Origin: Micromonospora sp. CB01531
GTDB lineage: Bacteria > Actinomycetota > Actinomycetes > Mycobacteriales > Micromonosporaceae
Assembly: GCF_001905095.1 (NCBI RefSeq)
Contig: NZ_LWLS01000001.1
Location: forward strand, 234,581 to 298,580
Reading direction: 5' to 3'
Length of the DNA: 64,000 nucleotides
In this document: positions 47,170 to 55,354 of the stretch, piece by piece
How positions within the stretch are numbered: position 1 is the first letter of the stretch
Layout: every line of letters starts with the position of its first letter
Program-made: the position numbers and the translations under genes
Notes under the pieces: generated by a model
What the model saw: the letters and a program-made list of their open reading frames with translations, nothing else
Told to the model about the DNA's origin: nothing
Databases searched by the model: none

Positions 47170-48060
47170 TCAGCCGTCCGAGGCGGCGAGGAGCTGGTCG
47201 CACTCCGCGATCAGGCGCGCGCGCAGCGGCGCGGCCCGTTCCGCGAACGACCGCTGTGCCAGCACGTACTCGTGCCGGCCCTCGATGGTCTCGATTCTGA
47301 CGGGCGAGTAGCCCAGTTCGGTGAGGTCGTACGGAGAGGCTCGCATGTCCAGGGTCCGGATCGCTCTCGCCAGCTCGAAGCAGTCGGCGACGAGTTCCGA
47401 GGCGACCAGGGGCGAGAGCTTGTAGGAATACTTGTAGAGGTCCATGTTGGCGTGCAGGCAGCCCGGCTGCTCCAGCGCGTGCTGGCTCTCCCGGGTCGGG
47501 GTGAGCAGGTTCAGCGGCCGGGCCGGCGCGGTGAAGAAGCGGAACGCGTCGAAGTGGCTGCACCGCACGCCCCGCTCCTCCACCACGGCGGTGGTCGCCG
47601 CCGGGCTGAGCCGCAGCGGCCAGGCGTTGTGCCGTACCTCGTCCTGGGTCTGCCGGTAGACCATCGCCCACTCGTGCAGCCCGAAGCAGCCGAACTGGGC
47701 CGGCCGGCCGGCGGTCGCCGCGAGCAGCGTACGGATCCAGGTGATCGACTCGGCGCGCCGGGCGCGTACCTGCTCGGTGTCGAGGGTGAGGCCGTCGGCG
47801 CCCGCGCGGTAGTCCCGGCCGAACTCGGCCGGGTCCGCGTCGCGCAGCACCACGCCCGCGCCCGGGTGCCAGCGGCGCAACTGCGCCGGACGGTACGAGT
47901 AGTAGGTGAAGAGGAAGTCCTCCACCGGGTGCTTCACCCCGGAGCGCCGGCGGGCCAGGTGCGGCGTCAGCCAGGCGTCCGCCCGCTCCTCGTGAGCCCG
48001 CCGCCGGGCCTGCCAGTCGGCCGCGTCGAGCACGGTGGCGGGGGCGAGGGCGGCGGTCAC
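47170..48060 (-). CDS. Actinobacterial protein annotated as 3-methyladenine DNA glycosylase
   Basis: A 296-residue soluble protein of a conserved actinobacterial family that databases usually label 3-methyladenine DNA glycosylase. I see no helix-hairpin-helix Gly-Pro-Asp motif, so the label has weak sequence support. Recognisable stretches are RRRSGVKHPVEDFLFTYYSY, QFGCFGLHEWAMVYRQTQDE and CLHANMDLYKYSYKLSP (His and Cys rich, perhaps metal-binding). GTG 48060 has TACCCT (48068-48073) seven bases upstream, so it is leaderless. The open frame runs much further upstream without family similarity. Confidence 0.75.
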   Translation of the reverse strand: MTAALAPATVLDAADWQARRRAHEERADAWLTPHLARRRSGVKHPVEDFLFTYYSYRPAQLRRWHPGAGVVLRDADPAEFGRDYRAGADGLTLDTEQVRARRAESITWIRTLLAATAGRPAQFGCFGLHEWAMVYRQTQDEVRHNAWPLRLSPAATTAVVEERGVRCSHFDAFRFFTAPARPLNLLTPTRESQHALEQPGCLHANMDLYKYSYKLSPLVASELVADCFELARAIRTLDMRASPYDLTELGYSPVRIETIEGRHEYVLAQRSFAERAAPLRARLIAECDQLLAASDG

Positions 48061-48094
48061 GCATCCCAGGGTACGACCGCCGCCCGACCCCAGG

Positions 48095-49552
48095 TCAGGG
48101 CACGTCCACCCGCACCCCGGCGGAGAAGACCCCGCTGCGCAGCTCCAACTGCCTCGGCGGGTCGGTGCCGTGCACGGTGAAGACCAGCGGCAGGAGCACC
48201 CGGCTGCCCGCGGCGACCGGCTGGGCGAAGACGTCCCGCCCGAGGTTGGCCACCCGGGTGGCGTCCTCGTCGGCGGCGACCCAGTTGCCGCCCGGCAGGT
48301 ACGCCCGTTGCAACTGACCGTGCCAGGTCTGCTCGCCCTGCGTGAGGTTGCGCACCCCGACCGTAGCCAGGCACTGCCGGTCGCCCGCCTGGGCGCTGGG
48401 CAGGCCCTGCGTGCCGCAGGCCACCCGGTAGACGGTGAACTCGAACGCCGCCTCCCGCAGCGGGACGCCGACCGCCCCGGTGACGCTCCGGCCGATCCAC
48501 GCACCGCTGGTCGGCTGCTTGTTGGTGTCGATCGCGGAGACCCGCTGGGTGGCCGTCCACGCGCCCACCCCGACCAGGCCGGCCAGCACCGCCGCCGCGA
48601 CCCCGACCAGCAGCCAGACCGGCGGCTTGCGACGCTGCCCGGGCAGCGGTGGCATGGCCGGGCGCGGGTAGACAGTCCCGCGGTCCGCCGGGCTGCCCGC
48701 TCCGGGGTGCACCGGACCGTCCGTCCCACGGGTTGCCGGAGCACCCGCCGCCGGGCCACTCGCGGCGGGGCTTGCCGGGCCGCCCGCGCCGCGGGCGAGG
48801 GCCGAATCGCCGGTGCCCGTCGCCACGCGGGAGCGCTGCCGGCGCCGTTGCCACCACCACAACAGCACGCCGACGGTGACGACCAGGACCGCGGCGAGCG
48901 CGCCCAGCAGCACCGGCGGTCGCCGCCACACCGGGGCCGCGGTCACCTTCGCCACGGGAACGCCCGGTCCCGTCCAGGTCGCCGTGGCGCAGTCGTACGG
49001 CCGGGTCCCGTCGGTCCCGTACGCGCAGGCCGGCGCGGTCACCGACCGCCCCTGGGTGGTCGTGCTGAGCGCGGTGTTCAACGTGGTGGTGCTCCGCGCC
49101 GGCAACCGCAGCCGCCAGGTGATCTCGTTCACGCCGGACGACCCGACCGCGCGGGTGGCCCGACCGCCGGCGGTCACCGTGGTCGCCTGCGACCCGGCCG
49201 GCAGTTCCTGCCGTACGGTCGTGTCGACCGGCGTGCTTCCGGCGTTGCGTACCTCGATCTGGTAGCCGGGCGCCGGGGTGTTGGCCGCGGTCATCGCCAC
49301 GGTGACCGGCGGCTTGGACATCTGGATCGGGGCCGGACTCGCCGGCGGTACCGCGGGCGGCGCCGCGGGCATCCCGGTCGGGATCGGCGTGGCGCGCTCC
49401 GCCGGGGCGGGTGCCGCCGCGGCCGGTCCCGGCTGGGCGGGTGCTGCCGCCGCCCGGGGTGCCGTGCCGGGCAGTGCCGGTACGGCGGCGAGCACGCCGA
49501 GGCAGTTCACGATCACTGCCAGGGTCCTGTGGTGCCGTCTCGATGCAGGCAT
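48095..49552 (-). CDS. Secreted/membrane protein with DUF11-like and DUF4352-like domains
   Basis: A 485-residue exported protein. The signal peptide is at residues 1 to about 37. An Ala/Pro linker is followed by an immunoglobulin-like repeat resembling DUF11 (GYQIEVRNAGSTPVDTTVRQ, about 95-190). A transmembrane helix at about 215-240 (LLGALAAVLVVTVGVLLWWW) is followed by a low-complexity Gly/Ala/Pro cytoplasmic stretch. A second helix at about 315-335 precedes a C-terminal DUF4352-like beta domain (CLATVGVRNLTQGEQTWHGQ). Both globular parts would lie outside. The function is unknown. Confidence 0.72.
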   Translation of the reverse strand: MPASRRHHRTLAVIVNCLGVLAAVPALPGTAPRAAAAPAQPGPAAAAPAPAERATPIPTGMPAAPPAVPPASPAPIQMSKPPVTVAMTAANTPAPGYQIEVRNAGSTPVDTTVRQELPAGSQATTVTAGGRATRAVGSSGVNEITWRLRLPARSTTTLNTALSTTTQGRSVTAPACAYGTDGTRPYDCATATWTGPGVPVAKVTAAPVWRRPPVLLGALAAVLVVTVGVLLWWWQRRRQRSRVATGTGDSALARGAGGPASPAASGPAAGAPATRGTDGPVHPGAGSPADRGTVYPRPAMPPLPGQRRKPPVWLLVGVAAAVLAGLVGVGAWTATQRVSAIDTNKQPTSGAWIGRSVTGAVGVPLREAAFEFTVYRVACGTQGLPSAQAGDRQCLATVGVRNLTQGEQTWHGQLQRAYLPGGNWVAADEDATRVANLGRDVFAQPVAAGSRVLLPLVFTVHGTDPPRQLELRSGVFSAGVRVDVP

Positions 49553-49788
49553 ACGAACGCACCTCCGGACCCGAAGCTATGGTCCCGGCGCCGCCGGGCG
49601 GGTACGAAGTCGGCATTTTCGCCCCGGCCCGCCGCTGGCCACGTACGCTGGCTCGCCCGGTCCGGCGGCGTTCCGGCGCCCGGCGGAACCGCACGCCGTC
49701 GGGGCCCACCCGGCACCCGGCGGGCTTGCCCGCCGCCGGAGGCGGGCCGGCGGCTCGTGGCGGCCGGTGGCGGGGATAGATTGGCCGG

Positions 49789-50592
49789 GTGCGTATCGCT
49801 CGTTTTGCTCATGCCAAGGGAATGTCGTTCGGGGTCGTCGAGGGCGAGCCGGAGGCCGGGCCGCAGGGCCTGACCATCGCCGAGATCGAAGGGCACCCCT
49901 TCGGGCAGGTCCAGTTCTCCGGCGCCCGGTGGGCGCTCTCCGACGTGCGGCTGCTCTCGCCGATCCTGCCGAGCAAGGTGGTGTGCGTCGGCCGCAACTA
50001 CGCCGAGCACGCCGCCGAGCACGGCAGCGACGTGCCCAAGGAGCCGCTGCTGTTTTTGAAGCCGTCCACCTCGGTGATCGGCCCGCGGGACGCTATCCGC
50101 CTGCCGATCTTCTCCAAGCAGGTAGAGCACGAGGCGGAGCTGGCCGTGGTGATCGGCGCCCCGGGGGCGCGCCGGGCCGACCGGGCCGCCGCCGAGCGGG
50201 CCATCTTCGGCTACACCTGCGCCAACGACGTCACCGCCCGGGACCTCCAGCGCTCCGACGGGCAGTGGACCCGGGCCAAGGGCTTCGACTCGTTCTGCCC
50301 CCTCGGCCCGTGGATCACGACCGGGCTGGACGTCTCCGATCTGGAGATCCGCTGTGAGGTGGGTCGCGATCCCGAGGAGATGGAGGTGCGCCAGCTCGGC
50401 CGGACCAAGGACATGGTCTTCGACGTGCCGGCCCTGGTGTCGTACATCTCCCACGTGATGACGTTGCTCCCGGGTGACGTGGTGCTGACCGGCACCCCGG
50501 CGGGGGTTAGCCCGCTCACCGACGGGGATACGGTCACCGTGCGGATCGAGGGGATCGGCGAGCTCACCAACCCGGTGGTGCCGGTCGCCTGA
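49789..50592 (+). CDS. Fumarylacetoacetate hydrolase-family protein
   Basis: A 267-residue hydrolase/isomerase/decarboxylase of the FAH superfamily. Family motifs are KVVCVGRNYAEHAAEHG, metal ligands in EHEAELAVVIG (ExE) and the Asp/Lys region TCANDVTARDLQRSDGQWTR followed by AKGFDSFCPLGPW, ending LLPGDVVLTGTPAGV. Possible activities include acylpyruvase or oxaloacetate decarboxylase; the sequence cannot decide. TAGATT (49777-49782) is six bases before GTG 49789, so it is leaderless. In Streptomyces, as I recall, gltX follows this gene before the tRNAs; here it does not. Confidence 0.9.
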   Translation: MRIARFAHAKGMSFGVVEGEPEAGPQGLTIAEIEGHPFGQVQFSGARWALSDVRLLSPILPSKVVCVGRNYAEHAAEHGSDVPKEPLLFLKPSTSVIGPRDAIRLPIFSKQVEHEAELAVVIGAPGARRADRAAAERAIFGYTCANDVTARDLQRSDGQWTRAKGFDSFCPLGPWITTGLDVSDLEIRCEVGRDPEEMEVRQLGRTKDMVFDVPALVSYISHVMTLLPGDVVLTGTPAGVSPLTDGDTVTVRIEGIGELTNPVVPVA

Positions 50593-50698
50593 TGCGTCCG
50601 ACGTCTCGTTTCCGCAGGTCAGGTGCGGTTCGAGGGGTTGGATTTGGCCTGCCGGCACCGGGAGGGTAAAGTTCATTCCCGGCGCCGCAAGGGGCCAA

Positions 50699-50770
50699 TG
50701 GGGTATGGGGTAATTGGCAGCCCGACTGATTCTGGTTCAGTTAGTCTAGGTTCGAGTCCTGGTACCCCAG
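50699..50770 (+). tRNA. tRNA-Gln (anticodon CTG)
   Basis: The acceptor stem TGGGGTA pairs with TACCCCA (50763-50769), with discriminator G. The anticodon stem CTGA/TCAG encloses loop TTCTGGT, giving anticodon CTG. The T-arm contains GGTTCGAGTCC. CCA is not encoded. It is a substrate for GatCAB amidation if the Glu-tRNA synthetase is non-discriminating. Confidence 0.93.
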
Positions 50771-50906
50771 CGCAGCCGCGGGTTCGTGAGAATCCTCGGA
50801 CGCTGGATTCTGGCGGAGCTTGCTCCGCTCCTTGCCCGAGGAGCGGTAGGTGAGTTCTGATAGAGTGCAGCTTCCTCGCCGAGCGGGTGAGGAAGCAGAT
50901 GGTTCT

Positions 50907-50979
50907 GGCCCCGTCGTCTAGCGGCCCAGGACGCCGCCCTCTCAAGGCGGTAGCGCCGGTTCGAATCCGGTCGGGGCTA
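50907..50979 (+). tRNA. tRNA-Glu (anticodon CTC), copy 1
   Basis: A 73-base tRNA. The acceptor GGCCCCG pairs with CGGGGCT (terminal G-U), the anticodon stem CCGCC/GGCGG encloses CTCTCAA (anticodon CTC), and the T-arm is CCGGTTCGAATCCGG. CCA is not encoded. It is identical to the copy at 51257-51329. Confidence 0.93.
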
Positions 50980-50989
50980 CATCGTCGAC

Positions 50990-51021
50990 AGCCCGTCCCA
51001 CCTCGTGGGGCGGGCTGTTTT
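50990..51021 (+). terminator. Terminator after tRNA-Glu copy 1
   Basis: AGCCCG/CGGGCT with an inner CCCAC/GTGGG stem (50990-51017), followed by GTTTTG. Confidence 0.8.
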
Positions 51022-51256
51022 GTGTCCGGCGGTGTTGCCTGCCGCTCGTGCCCGGCCGGCCGTTGGCCCTCGCGCCGGGCGGGCTGTCTTTCGCGCCGGC
51101 GGGGCGTGCTCGCCGGTCCCAGGTTGCCGGTGCCGGACGCGGGGCGGCGGGAGGATGCGGGCATCCCCGCAGCCGACCCCGTCGCCGTGCCCACCGGGCG
51201 TGCCGCTAGACTAACCCCGCACCGCTCGTCAGGGCGGTGAAGCAGGAAAAGTGCCT

Positions 51257-51329
51257 GGCCCCGTCGTCTAGCGGCCCAGGACGCCGCCCTCTCAAGGCGG
51301 TAGCGCCGGTTCGAATCCGGTCGGGGCTA
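51257..51329 (+). tRNA. tRNA-Glu (anticodon CTC), copy 2
   Basis: Identical over all 73 bases to the tRNA at 50907-50979, 350 bp downstream in the same orientation. The flanking terminator is also related, which indicates a segmental duplication. Confidence 0.93.
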
Positions 51330-51338
51330 CCACGCTCG

Positions 51339-51368
51339 ACGGCCCGTCCCACCTGGTGGGCGGGCCGT
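51339..51368 (+). terminator. Terminator after tRNA-Glu copy 2
   Basis: ACGGCCCG/CGGGCCGT with an inner CCCAC/GTGGG stem. It resembles the terminator of copy 1 but has lost the T-run. Confidence 0.7.
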
Positions 51369-51401
51369 TCGCCGTTCCCGCCACGTTCACGCCCCCTGGT
51401 G

Positions 51402-51457
51402 CTCAAGAGGTTTACGTCACCGGCGCCCCGAACGGCGACGCAAACCTCTTGATCAAC
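51402..51457. repeat. Palindromic dispersed repeat, GATCAAGAGGTTTGCGTC family (copy 2 of 2)
   Basis: TCAAGAGGTTTACGTC (51403-51418) is complementary to GACGCAAACCTCTTGA (51437-51452) at 15 of 16 positions, with an 18-base GC-rich spacer. It lies between the tRNA-Glu terminator and ndgR and is related to 35457-35516. Confidence 0.65.
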
Positions 51458-51493
51458 GTGACGATTGGGGGAGGAGGCGGCAGGGCAGCGGGT

Positions 51494-52192
51494 TCAGAGG
51501 CCGGAGAGGCGTTGGCCGGCGCGGACCACGGCCATGGCGTGGCGTTCGCCGGGGCGGCGGCCGAGGCGCTCGATCGGGCCGGAGATGCTGATCGCGGCGA
51601 TCACCCGGCCGGTGCGGTCGCGGATGGGAGCCGAGACGCTCGCCACACCCGCCTCCCGCTCGCCGACGCTCTGGGCCCAGCCGCGGCGGCGTACCTCGGC
51701 CAGGGTGCGGCCGGTGAACTTGGACCGGGGCAGCAGCGGCATGACCGCCTCGGGCGGCTCCCAGGCGAGCAGGATCTGCGCTGCGGAACCGGCCGTCATG
51801 GGCAGCACCGAGCCGACCGGCACGGTGTCCCGCAGGCCGCTGGCCCGCTCGGCGGCGGCCACGCAGATGCGCTCGTCGGCGCGGCGCAGGTAGAGCTGGG
51901 CGCTCTCGCCGGTGGCGTCGCGCAGCGCGGCGAGCAGCGGCTCGGCCGCGGTGAGCAGGACGTCCGGCGCGGCGTTCGCCAACTCGCCGAGTCGGGGGCC
52001 CGGGCGCCAGCGCCCCTGGGTGTCCCGGACCAGCATCCGATGGATCTCCAGTGCCTGCGCCAGCCGGTGCGCGGTGGCCCGGGGCAGCTTGGTGCGTTCA
52101 ACGAGTTCGGCCAGGCTGGCGCCGTCGACACAGGCGGCCAGGATGACCACCGCCTTGTCGAGAACGCCGACACCGCTCATACTGTGTCCCAC
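51494..52192 (-). CDS. ndgR: IclR-family regulator NdgR of leucine biosynthesis
   Basis: A 232-residue IclR-type regulator. The N-terminal winged helix SGVGVLDKAVVILAACVDGA, with recognition region LPRATAHRLAQALEIHRML, is followed by an effector domain with SAQLYLRRADERICVAAAER, GLRDTVPVGSVLPMTAGSAA and GWAQSVGEREAGVASVSAPI, closely resembling Streptomyces NdgR, which controls leuCD and nitrogen/methionine metabolism. It diverges from leuC. The start is uncertain: GTG 52192 has TATGTT (52200-52205) seven bases upstream (leaderless), while ATG 52180 is also in frame. Confidence 0.9.
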   Translation of the reverse strand: MGHSMSGVGVLDKAVVILAACVDGASLAELVERTKLPRATAHRLAQALEIHRMLVRDTQGRWRPGPRLGELANAAPDVLLTAAEPLLAALRDATGESAQLYLRRADERICVAAAERASGLRDTVPVGSVLPMTAGSAAQILLAWEPPEAVMPLLPRSKFTGRTLAEVRRRGWAQSVGEREAGVASVSAPIRDRTGRVIAAISISGPIERLGRRPGERHAMAVVRAGQRLSGL

Positions 52193-52229
52193 AAGACGAA
52201 ACATACCTCCCAGAATTTAGGATGTCCAG
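52193..52229. promoter_or_regulatory. Overlapping divergent ndgR/leuC promoters
   Basis: Only 37 bases separate the two starts. The leuC -10 is TAGGAT (52218-52223), six bases before ATG 52230. The ndgR -10 is TATGTT on the minus strand (52200-52205). The -35 region of each promoter must overlap the other, so one bound NdgR dimer could affect both. Confidence 0.6.
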
Positions 52230-53672
52230 ATGGTGGGAGTCACTCAACCGAGGACCCTGGCCGAGAAGGTCTGGGACGCGCACGTCGTCCGATCCGCCGA
52301 CGGCGAGCCGGATCTGCTCTTCATCGACCTGCACCTGCTCCACGAGGTCACCAGCCCGCAGGCGTTCGACGGGCTGCGCCTGGCCGGTCGACGGGTCCGC
52401 CGTACCGACCTGACGATCGCGACCGAGGACCACAACACCCCGACCGGGTACGACGACCCGGCGTTCCGGTCCCGGCGCGGCGACCTGCTCACGATCGCGG
52501 ACCCCACCTCCCGCACCCAGATCGAGACGCTGCGCCGCAACTGCGCCGAGTTCGGCGTACGGCTGCACGCGCTGGGCGACGAGAACCAGGGCATCGTGCA
52601 CGTCATCGGCCCGCAGCTGGGTCTCACCCAGCCCGGCATGACGATCGTCTGTGGCGATTCGCACACCGCCACCCACGGCGCCTTCGGCGCGCTCGCGTTC
52701 GGCATCGGCACCAGCGAGGTGGAGCACGTGCTGGCCACCCAGACGCTGCCGCAGGCCCGCCCGAAGACCATGGCGGTGAACGTCACCGGCCGGCTCGCCC
52801 CCGGCGTCACCGCCAAGGACCTGGTGCTGGCGCTGATCGCCCAGGTGGGCACCGGCGGTGGGCGCGGCCACATCGTCGAGTACCGGGGCGAGGCGATCCG
52901 CGACCTCTCCATGGAGGGGCGGATGACCATCGCCAACATGTCCATCGAGTGGGGCGCCAAGGCCGGCATGATCGCGCCGGACGAGACGACCTTCGCGTAC
53001 CTGAAGGGGCGGCCGAACGCGCCGCAGGGGGCCGACTGGGACGCCGCGGTGGCGTACTGGAAGACGCTCCCCACCGACGACGGGGCGACCTTCGACGCGG
53101 AGGTGACCCTGGACGCCAGCCGGATCACCCCGTTCGTCACCTGGGGCACCAACCCGGGTCAGGGTGCCCCGCTCGGCACCGCCGTGCCGGACCCGGAGGA
53201 GTTCGTCACCGAGCCGGAGCGGGCTGCCGCCCGCCGGGCCCTGGAATACATGGACCTCAAGCCCGGCACCCCGCTGCGCGACCTGGCCGTCGACGTGGTC
53301 TTCGTCGGTTCCTGCACCAACGGCCGGCTGGAGGACCTCCGCGCCGCCGCCGACGTGCTGCGCGGACACCAGGTGGCCGACGGCGTACGCATGCTGGTGG
53401 TCCCCGGCTCCGCCGCCGTGCGTGAAGCGGCCGAGGCGGAGGGGCTGGACAAGGTCTTCACCGACGCCGGCGCCGAGTGGCGCTTCGCCGGCTGTTCCAT
53501 GTGCCTCGGGATGAACCCGGACACCCTGTCGCCGGGCCAGCGCTCGGCCTCGACCTCCAACCGCAACTTCGAGGGCCGCCAGGGCCGGGGCGGGCGTACC
53601 CACCTGGTGTCCCCGCCGGTCGCCGCCGCCACCGCCGTGGTCGGCCGGCTGGCCGCCCCCGCCGACCTGTAG
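52230..53672 (+). CDS. leuC: 3-isopropylmalate dehydratase large subunit
   Basis: LeuC, 480 residues, aconitase-type [4Fe-4S] enzyme isomerising 2-isopropylmalate (and, in the citramalate route, citramalate). Cluster cysteines are in [14 protein letters not shown] and [13 protein letters not shown]. Substrate motifs are [20 protein letters not shown] and [20 protein letters not shown]. The ATG start is predicted to be leaderless. leuD follows after 15 bp. It is controlled by the divergent NdgR, by analogy with Streptomyces. Confidence 0.97.
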   Translation: MVGVTQPRTLAEKVWDAHVVRSADGEPDLLFIDLHLLHEVTSPQAFDGLRLAGRRVRRTDLTIATEDHNTPTGYDDPAFRSRRGDLLTIADPTSRTQIETLRRNCAEFGVRLHALGDENQGIVHVIGPQLGLTQPGMTIVCGDSHTATHGAFGALAFGIGTSEVEHVLATQTLPQARPKTMAVNVTGRLAPGVTAKDLVLALIAQVGTGGGRGHIVEYRGEAIRDLSMEGRMTIANMSIEWGAKAGMIAPDETTFAYLKGRPNAPQGADWDAAVAYWKTLPTDDGATFDAEVTLDASRITPFVTWGTNPGQGAPLGTAVPDPEEFVTEPERAAARRALEYMDLKPGTPLRDLAVDVVFVGSCTNGRLEDLRAAADVLRGHQVADGVRMLVVPGSAAVREAAEAEGLDKVFTDAGAEWRFAGCSMCLGMNPDTLSPGQRSASTSNRNFEGRQGRGGRTHLVSPPVAAATAVVGRLAAPADL

Positions 53673-53687
53673 AAGGGCAGCCGAGAG

Positions 53688-54275
53688 ATGGACAAGTTCA
53701 CCACCCACACCGGCACCGCGGTGCCGCTGCGGCGATCCAACGTGGACACCGATCAGATCATCCCCGCCGTGTACCTCAAGCGGGTGACCCGGACCGGTTT
53801 CGCGGACGGGCTCTTCAGCGCGTGGCGGGAGGATCCGTCATTCGTCCTCAACGATACCTCCCATTCAGGAGCGTCGATTCTGGTCGCCGGTCCCGAGTTC
53901 GGTACGGGCTCCTCACGGGAGCACGCCGTCTGGGCCCTGCGGGACTGGGGCTTCCGCGCTGTGATCTCTCCTCGCTTCGGCGATATCTTCCGTGGCAACG
54001 CGCTGAAGGAAGGCCTCCTTCCGGTCGAGCTGGAATTGAAAGCCGTGGCGGAACTCTGGGATCTCGTGGAATCGGACCCCACCACCCCGGTCACGGTCGA
54101 CCTCACCGCCCGCCAGGTCCGCGCCGGGGATGCCACCTGGGCCTTCCCGCTGGACGACCACAGCCGCTGGCGGCTGATGGAGGGCTTGGATGACATTGGA
54201 CTCACCCTCCGGCACGAGGCCGAGATCGGCGCGTACGAGGCGTCCCGGCCGTCGTTCCTGCCCTCGGTGGCGTAG
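53688..54275 (+). CDS. leuD: 3-isopropylmalate dehydratase small subunit
   Basis: LeuD, 195 residues, the swivel domain that completes the LeuCD active site. Motifs are [17 protein letters not shown] at residues 15-31 and [21 protein letters not shown] around 68-88. Normal length. It is co-transcribed with leuC and ended by the strong hairpin at 54301-54332. Confidence 0.96.
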   Translation: MDKFTTHTGTAVPLRRSNVDTDQIIPAVYLKRVTRTGFADGLFSAWREDPSFVLNDTSHSGASILVAGPEFGTGSSREHAVWALRDWGFRAVISPRFGDIFRGNALKEGLLPVELELKAVAELWDLVESDPTTPVTVDLTARQVRAGDATWAFPLDDHSRWRLMEGLDDIGLTLRHEAEIGAYEASRPSFLPSVA

Positions 54276-54300
54276 CCGTACGCCCGAGCGCACATCGGTT

Positions 54301-54332
54301 TTCGCCCCCACCGGTTCGCCGGTGGGGGCGAA
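54301..54332 (+). terminator. leuCD terminator
   Basis: A perfect 14 bp stem (TTCGCCCCCACCGG with its complement) and a TTCG loop, 25 bases after the leuD stop. Confidence 0.8.
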
Positions 54333-54446
54333 TCCGTTACGACACAAGGCCTTTTTTCCACCGAATGTTTGTGTCCCGGCAGCACAGGGCATACCGTGCG
54401 CGCAGAATGGCTCGCGACGAGTCAGTTGCACAATCGGGAGGAAGTC

Positions 54447-55115
54447 GTGAACAAGGCCGAGCTCATCGAGGCGCTCGCCGTTCGCCTGGGGGACCGGAAG
54501 ACGGCGACGGCCGCGCTCGACGCGGTCCTCGCTGAGGTCCAGGCGGCGGTCACCAAGGGCGAGAAGGTGGCGATCACCGGATTCGGAGCGTTCGAAAAGC
54601 GTGTCCGGGGCGCCCGAACAGCGCGCAACCCGCGGACCGGCGAGGCGGTGAAGGTCAAGAAGACCTCCGTCCCGACCTTCCGCCCGGGCGCTGGCTTCAA
54701 GGAGATGGTGGCCAGCGGCAAGGTGCCGAAGGCCACGGCCGCTGCCAAGAAGATTGCCGCCGCCGCAGCCAAGACCACCGGAGCGAAGGCGACCGGGGCC
54801 AAGGCGACCGCGGCGAAGAAGACCGCCGCGGCCGGTGCCGCCAAGAAGACCACGGCGGCGAAGGCGGCCAAGACGACCGCGGCGAAGAAGACCGCGCCGG
54901 CGAAGAAGGCCGCCGCGGCCAAGACGACCGCGGCGAAGAAGACCGCCGCGGCCAAGAAGACCACCGCCGTCAAGAAGACGACGGCCGCCAAGAAGACGAC
55001 GGCGGCGAAGAAGACCACGGCGGCCAAGAAGACGACGGCGGTGAAGAAGACCACGGCCGCCAAGAAGGCACCCGCGAAGAAGGCGCCGGCCAAGAAGACC
55101 GCCACGCGGCGCTGA
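54447..55115 (+). CDS. hup: HU-family nucleoid protein with histone H1-like Lys/Ala tail
   Basis: A 222-residue protein. Residues 1-90 are a canonical HU domain ([40 protein letters not shown] with the DNA-binding arm, and [13 protein letters not shown]). Residues 100-222 are a tail of about 25 degenerate (K)KTTAAK/KKTAA units ending [15 protein letters not shown], as in mycobacterial HupB and Streptomyces HupS. It compacts the nucleoid. GGGAGGAAG precedes GTG 54447; the upstream frame is open but non-homologous. The tail repeats make length variation between strains likely. Confidence 0.95.
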   Translation: MNKAELIEALAVRLGDRKTATAALDAVLAEVQAAVTKGEKVAITGFGAFEKRVRGARTARNPRTGEAVKVKKTSVPTFRPGAGFKEMVASGKVPKATAAAKKIAAAAAKTTGAKATGAKATAAKKTAAAGAAKKTTAAKAAKTTAAKKTAPAKKAAAAKTTAAKKTAAAKKTTAVKKTTAAKKTTAAKKTTAAKKTTAVKKTTAAKKAPAKKAPAKKTATRR

Positions 55116-55130
55116 CCGTACCGGCCCGAA

Positions 55131-55164
55131 AGGGCGCCCACCGCACGCGGTGGGCGCCCTTTTC
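55131..55164 (+). terminator. hup terminator
   Basis: A perfect 15 bp stem (AAGGGCGCCCACCGC with its complement) and a two-base loop, followed by TTTT counting the last stem bases. Confidence 0.85.
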
Positions 55165-55287
55165 CGTGGGTACGCCCGCCGGGAACCGGCGCCGCGGCCG
55201 ACCGGCCGCGGCAGTCCTCGTGTCGAACTGGCCGGGGCCGGCTGCGACTGCTCGTCGCCCCGCTGCTCGCCACCCACCGGCAACCGC

Positions 55288-55339
55288 GTGGGGCAGCACG
55301 GGTGTGCCGGTGGTGGGTCTCCACAACGGCGGCACCAGC
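55288..55339 (+). repeat. Displaced copy of the 5' end of the ROK gene at 63729
   Basis: GTGGGGCAGCACGGGTGTGC, followed by about 30 more bases, matches 63729-63782 with one extra G, one missing GGT unit and one C/G substitution. The copy is out of frame and leads nowhere. The rest of the 239 bp gap 55116-55354 holds the hup terminator and a CCGCGGCC/GGCCGCGG hairpin. Confidence 0.7.
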
Positions 55340-55354
55340 CAGAGGGCTCTTCCC

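Noticed and set aside
50593..50698. gltX remnant between the FAH-family gene and tRNA-Gln
   Set aside because: The gap is 106 bp with no synthetase motif. The gene is simply absent from this position.
54720..55105. Direct repeats that look array-like
   Set aside because: They are the Lys/Ala/Thr codon repeats of the HU tail, in frame with the gene, with no unique spacers, so not CRISPR.
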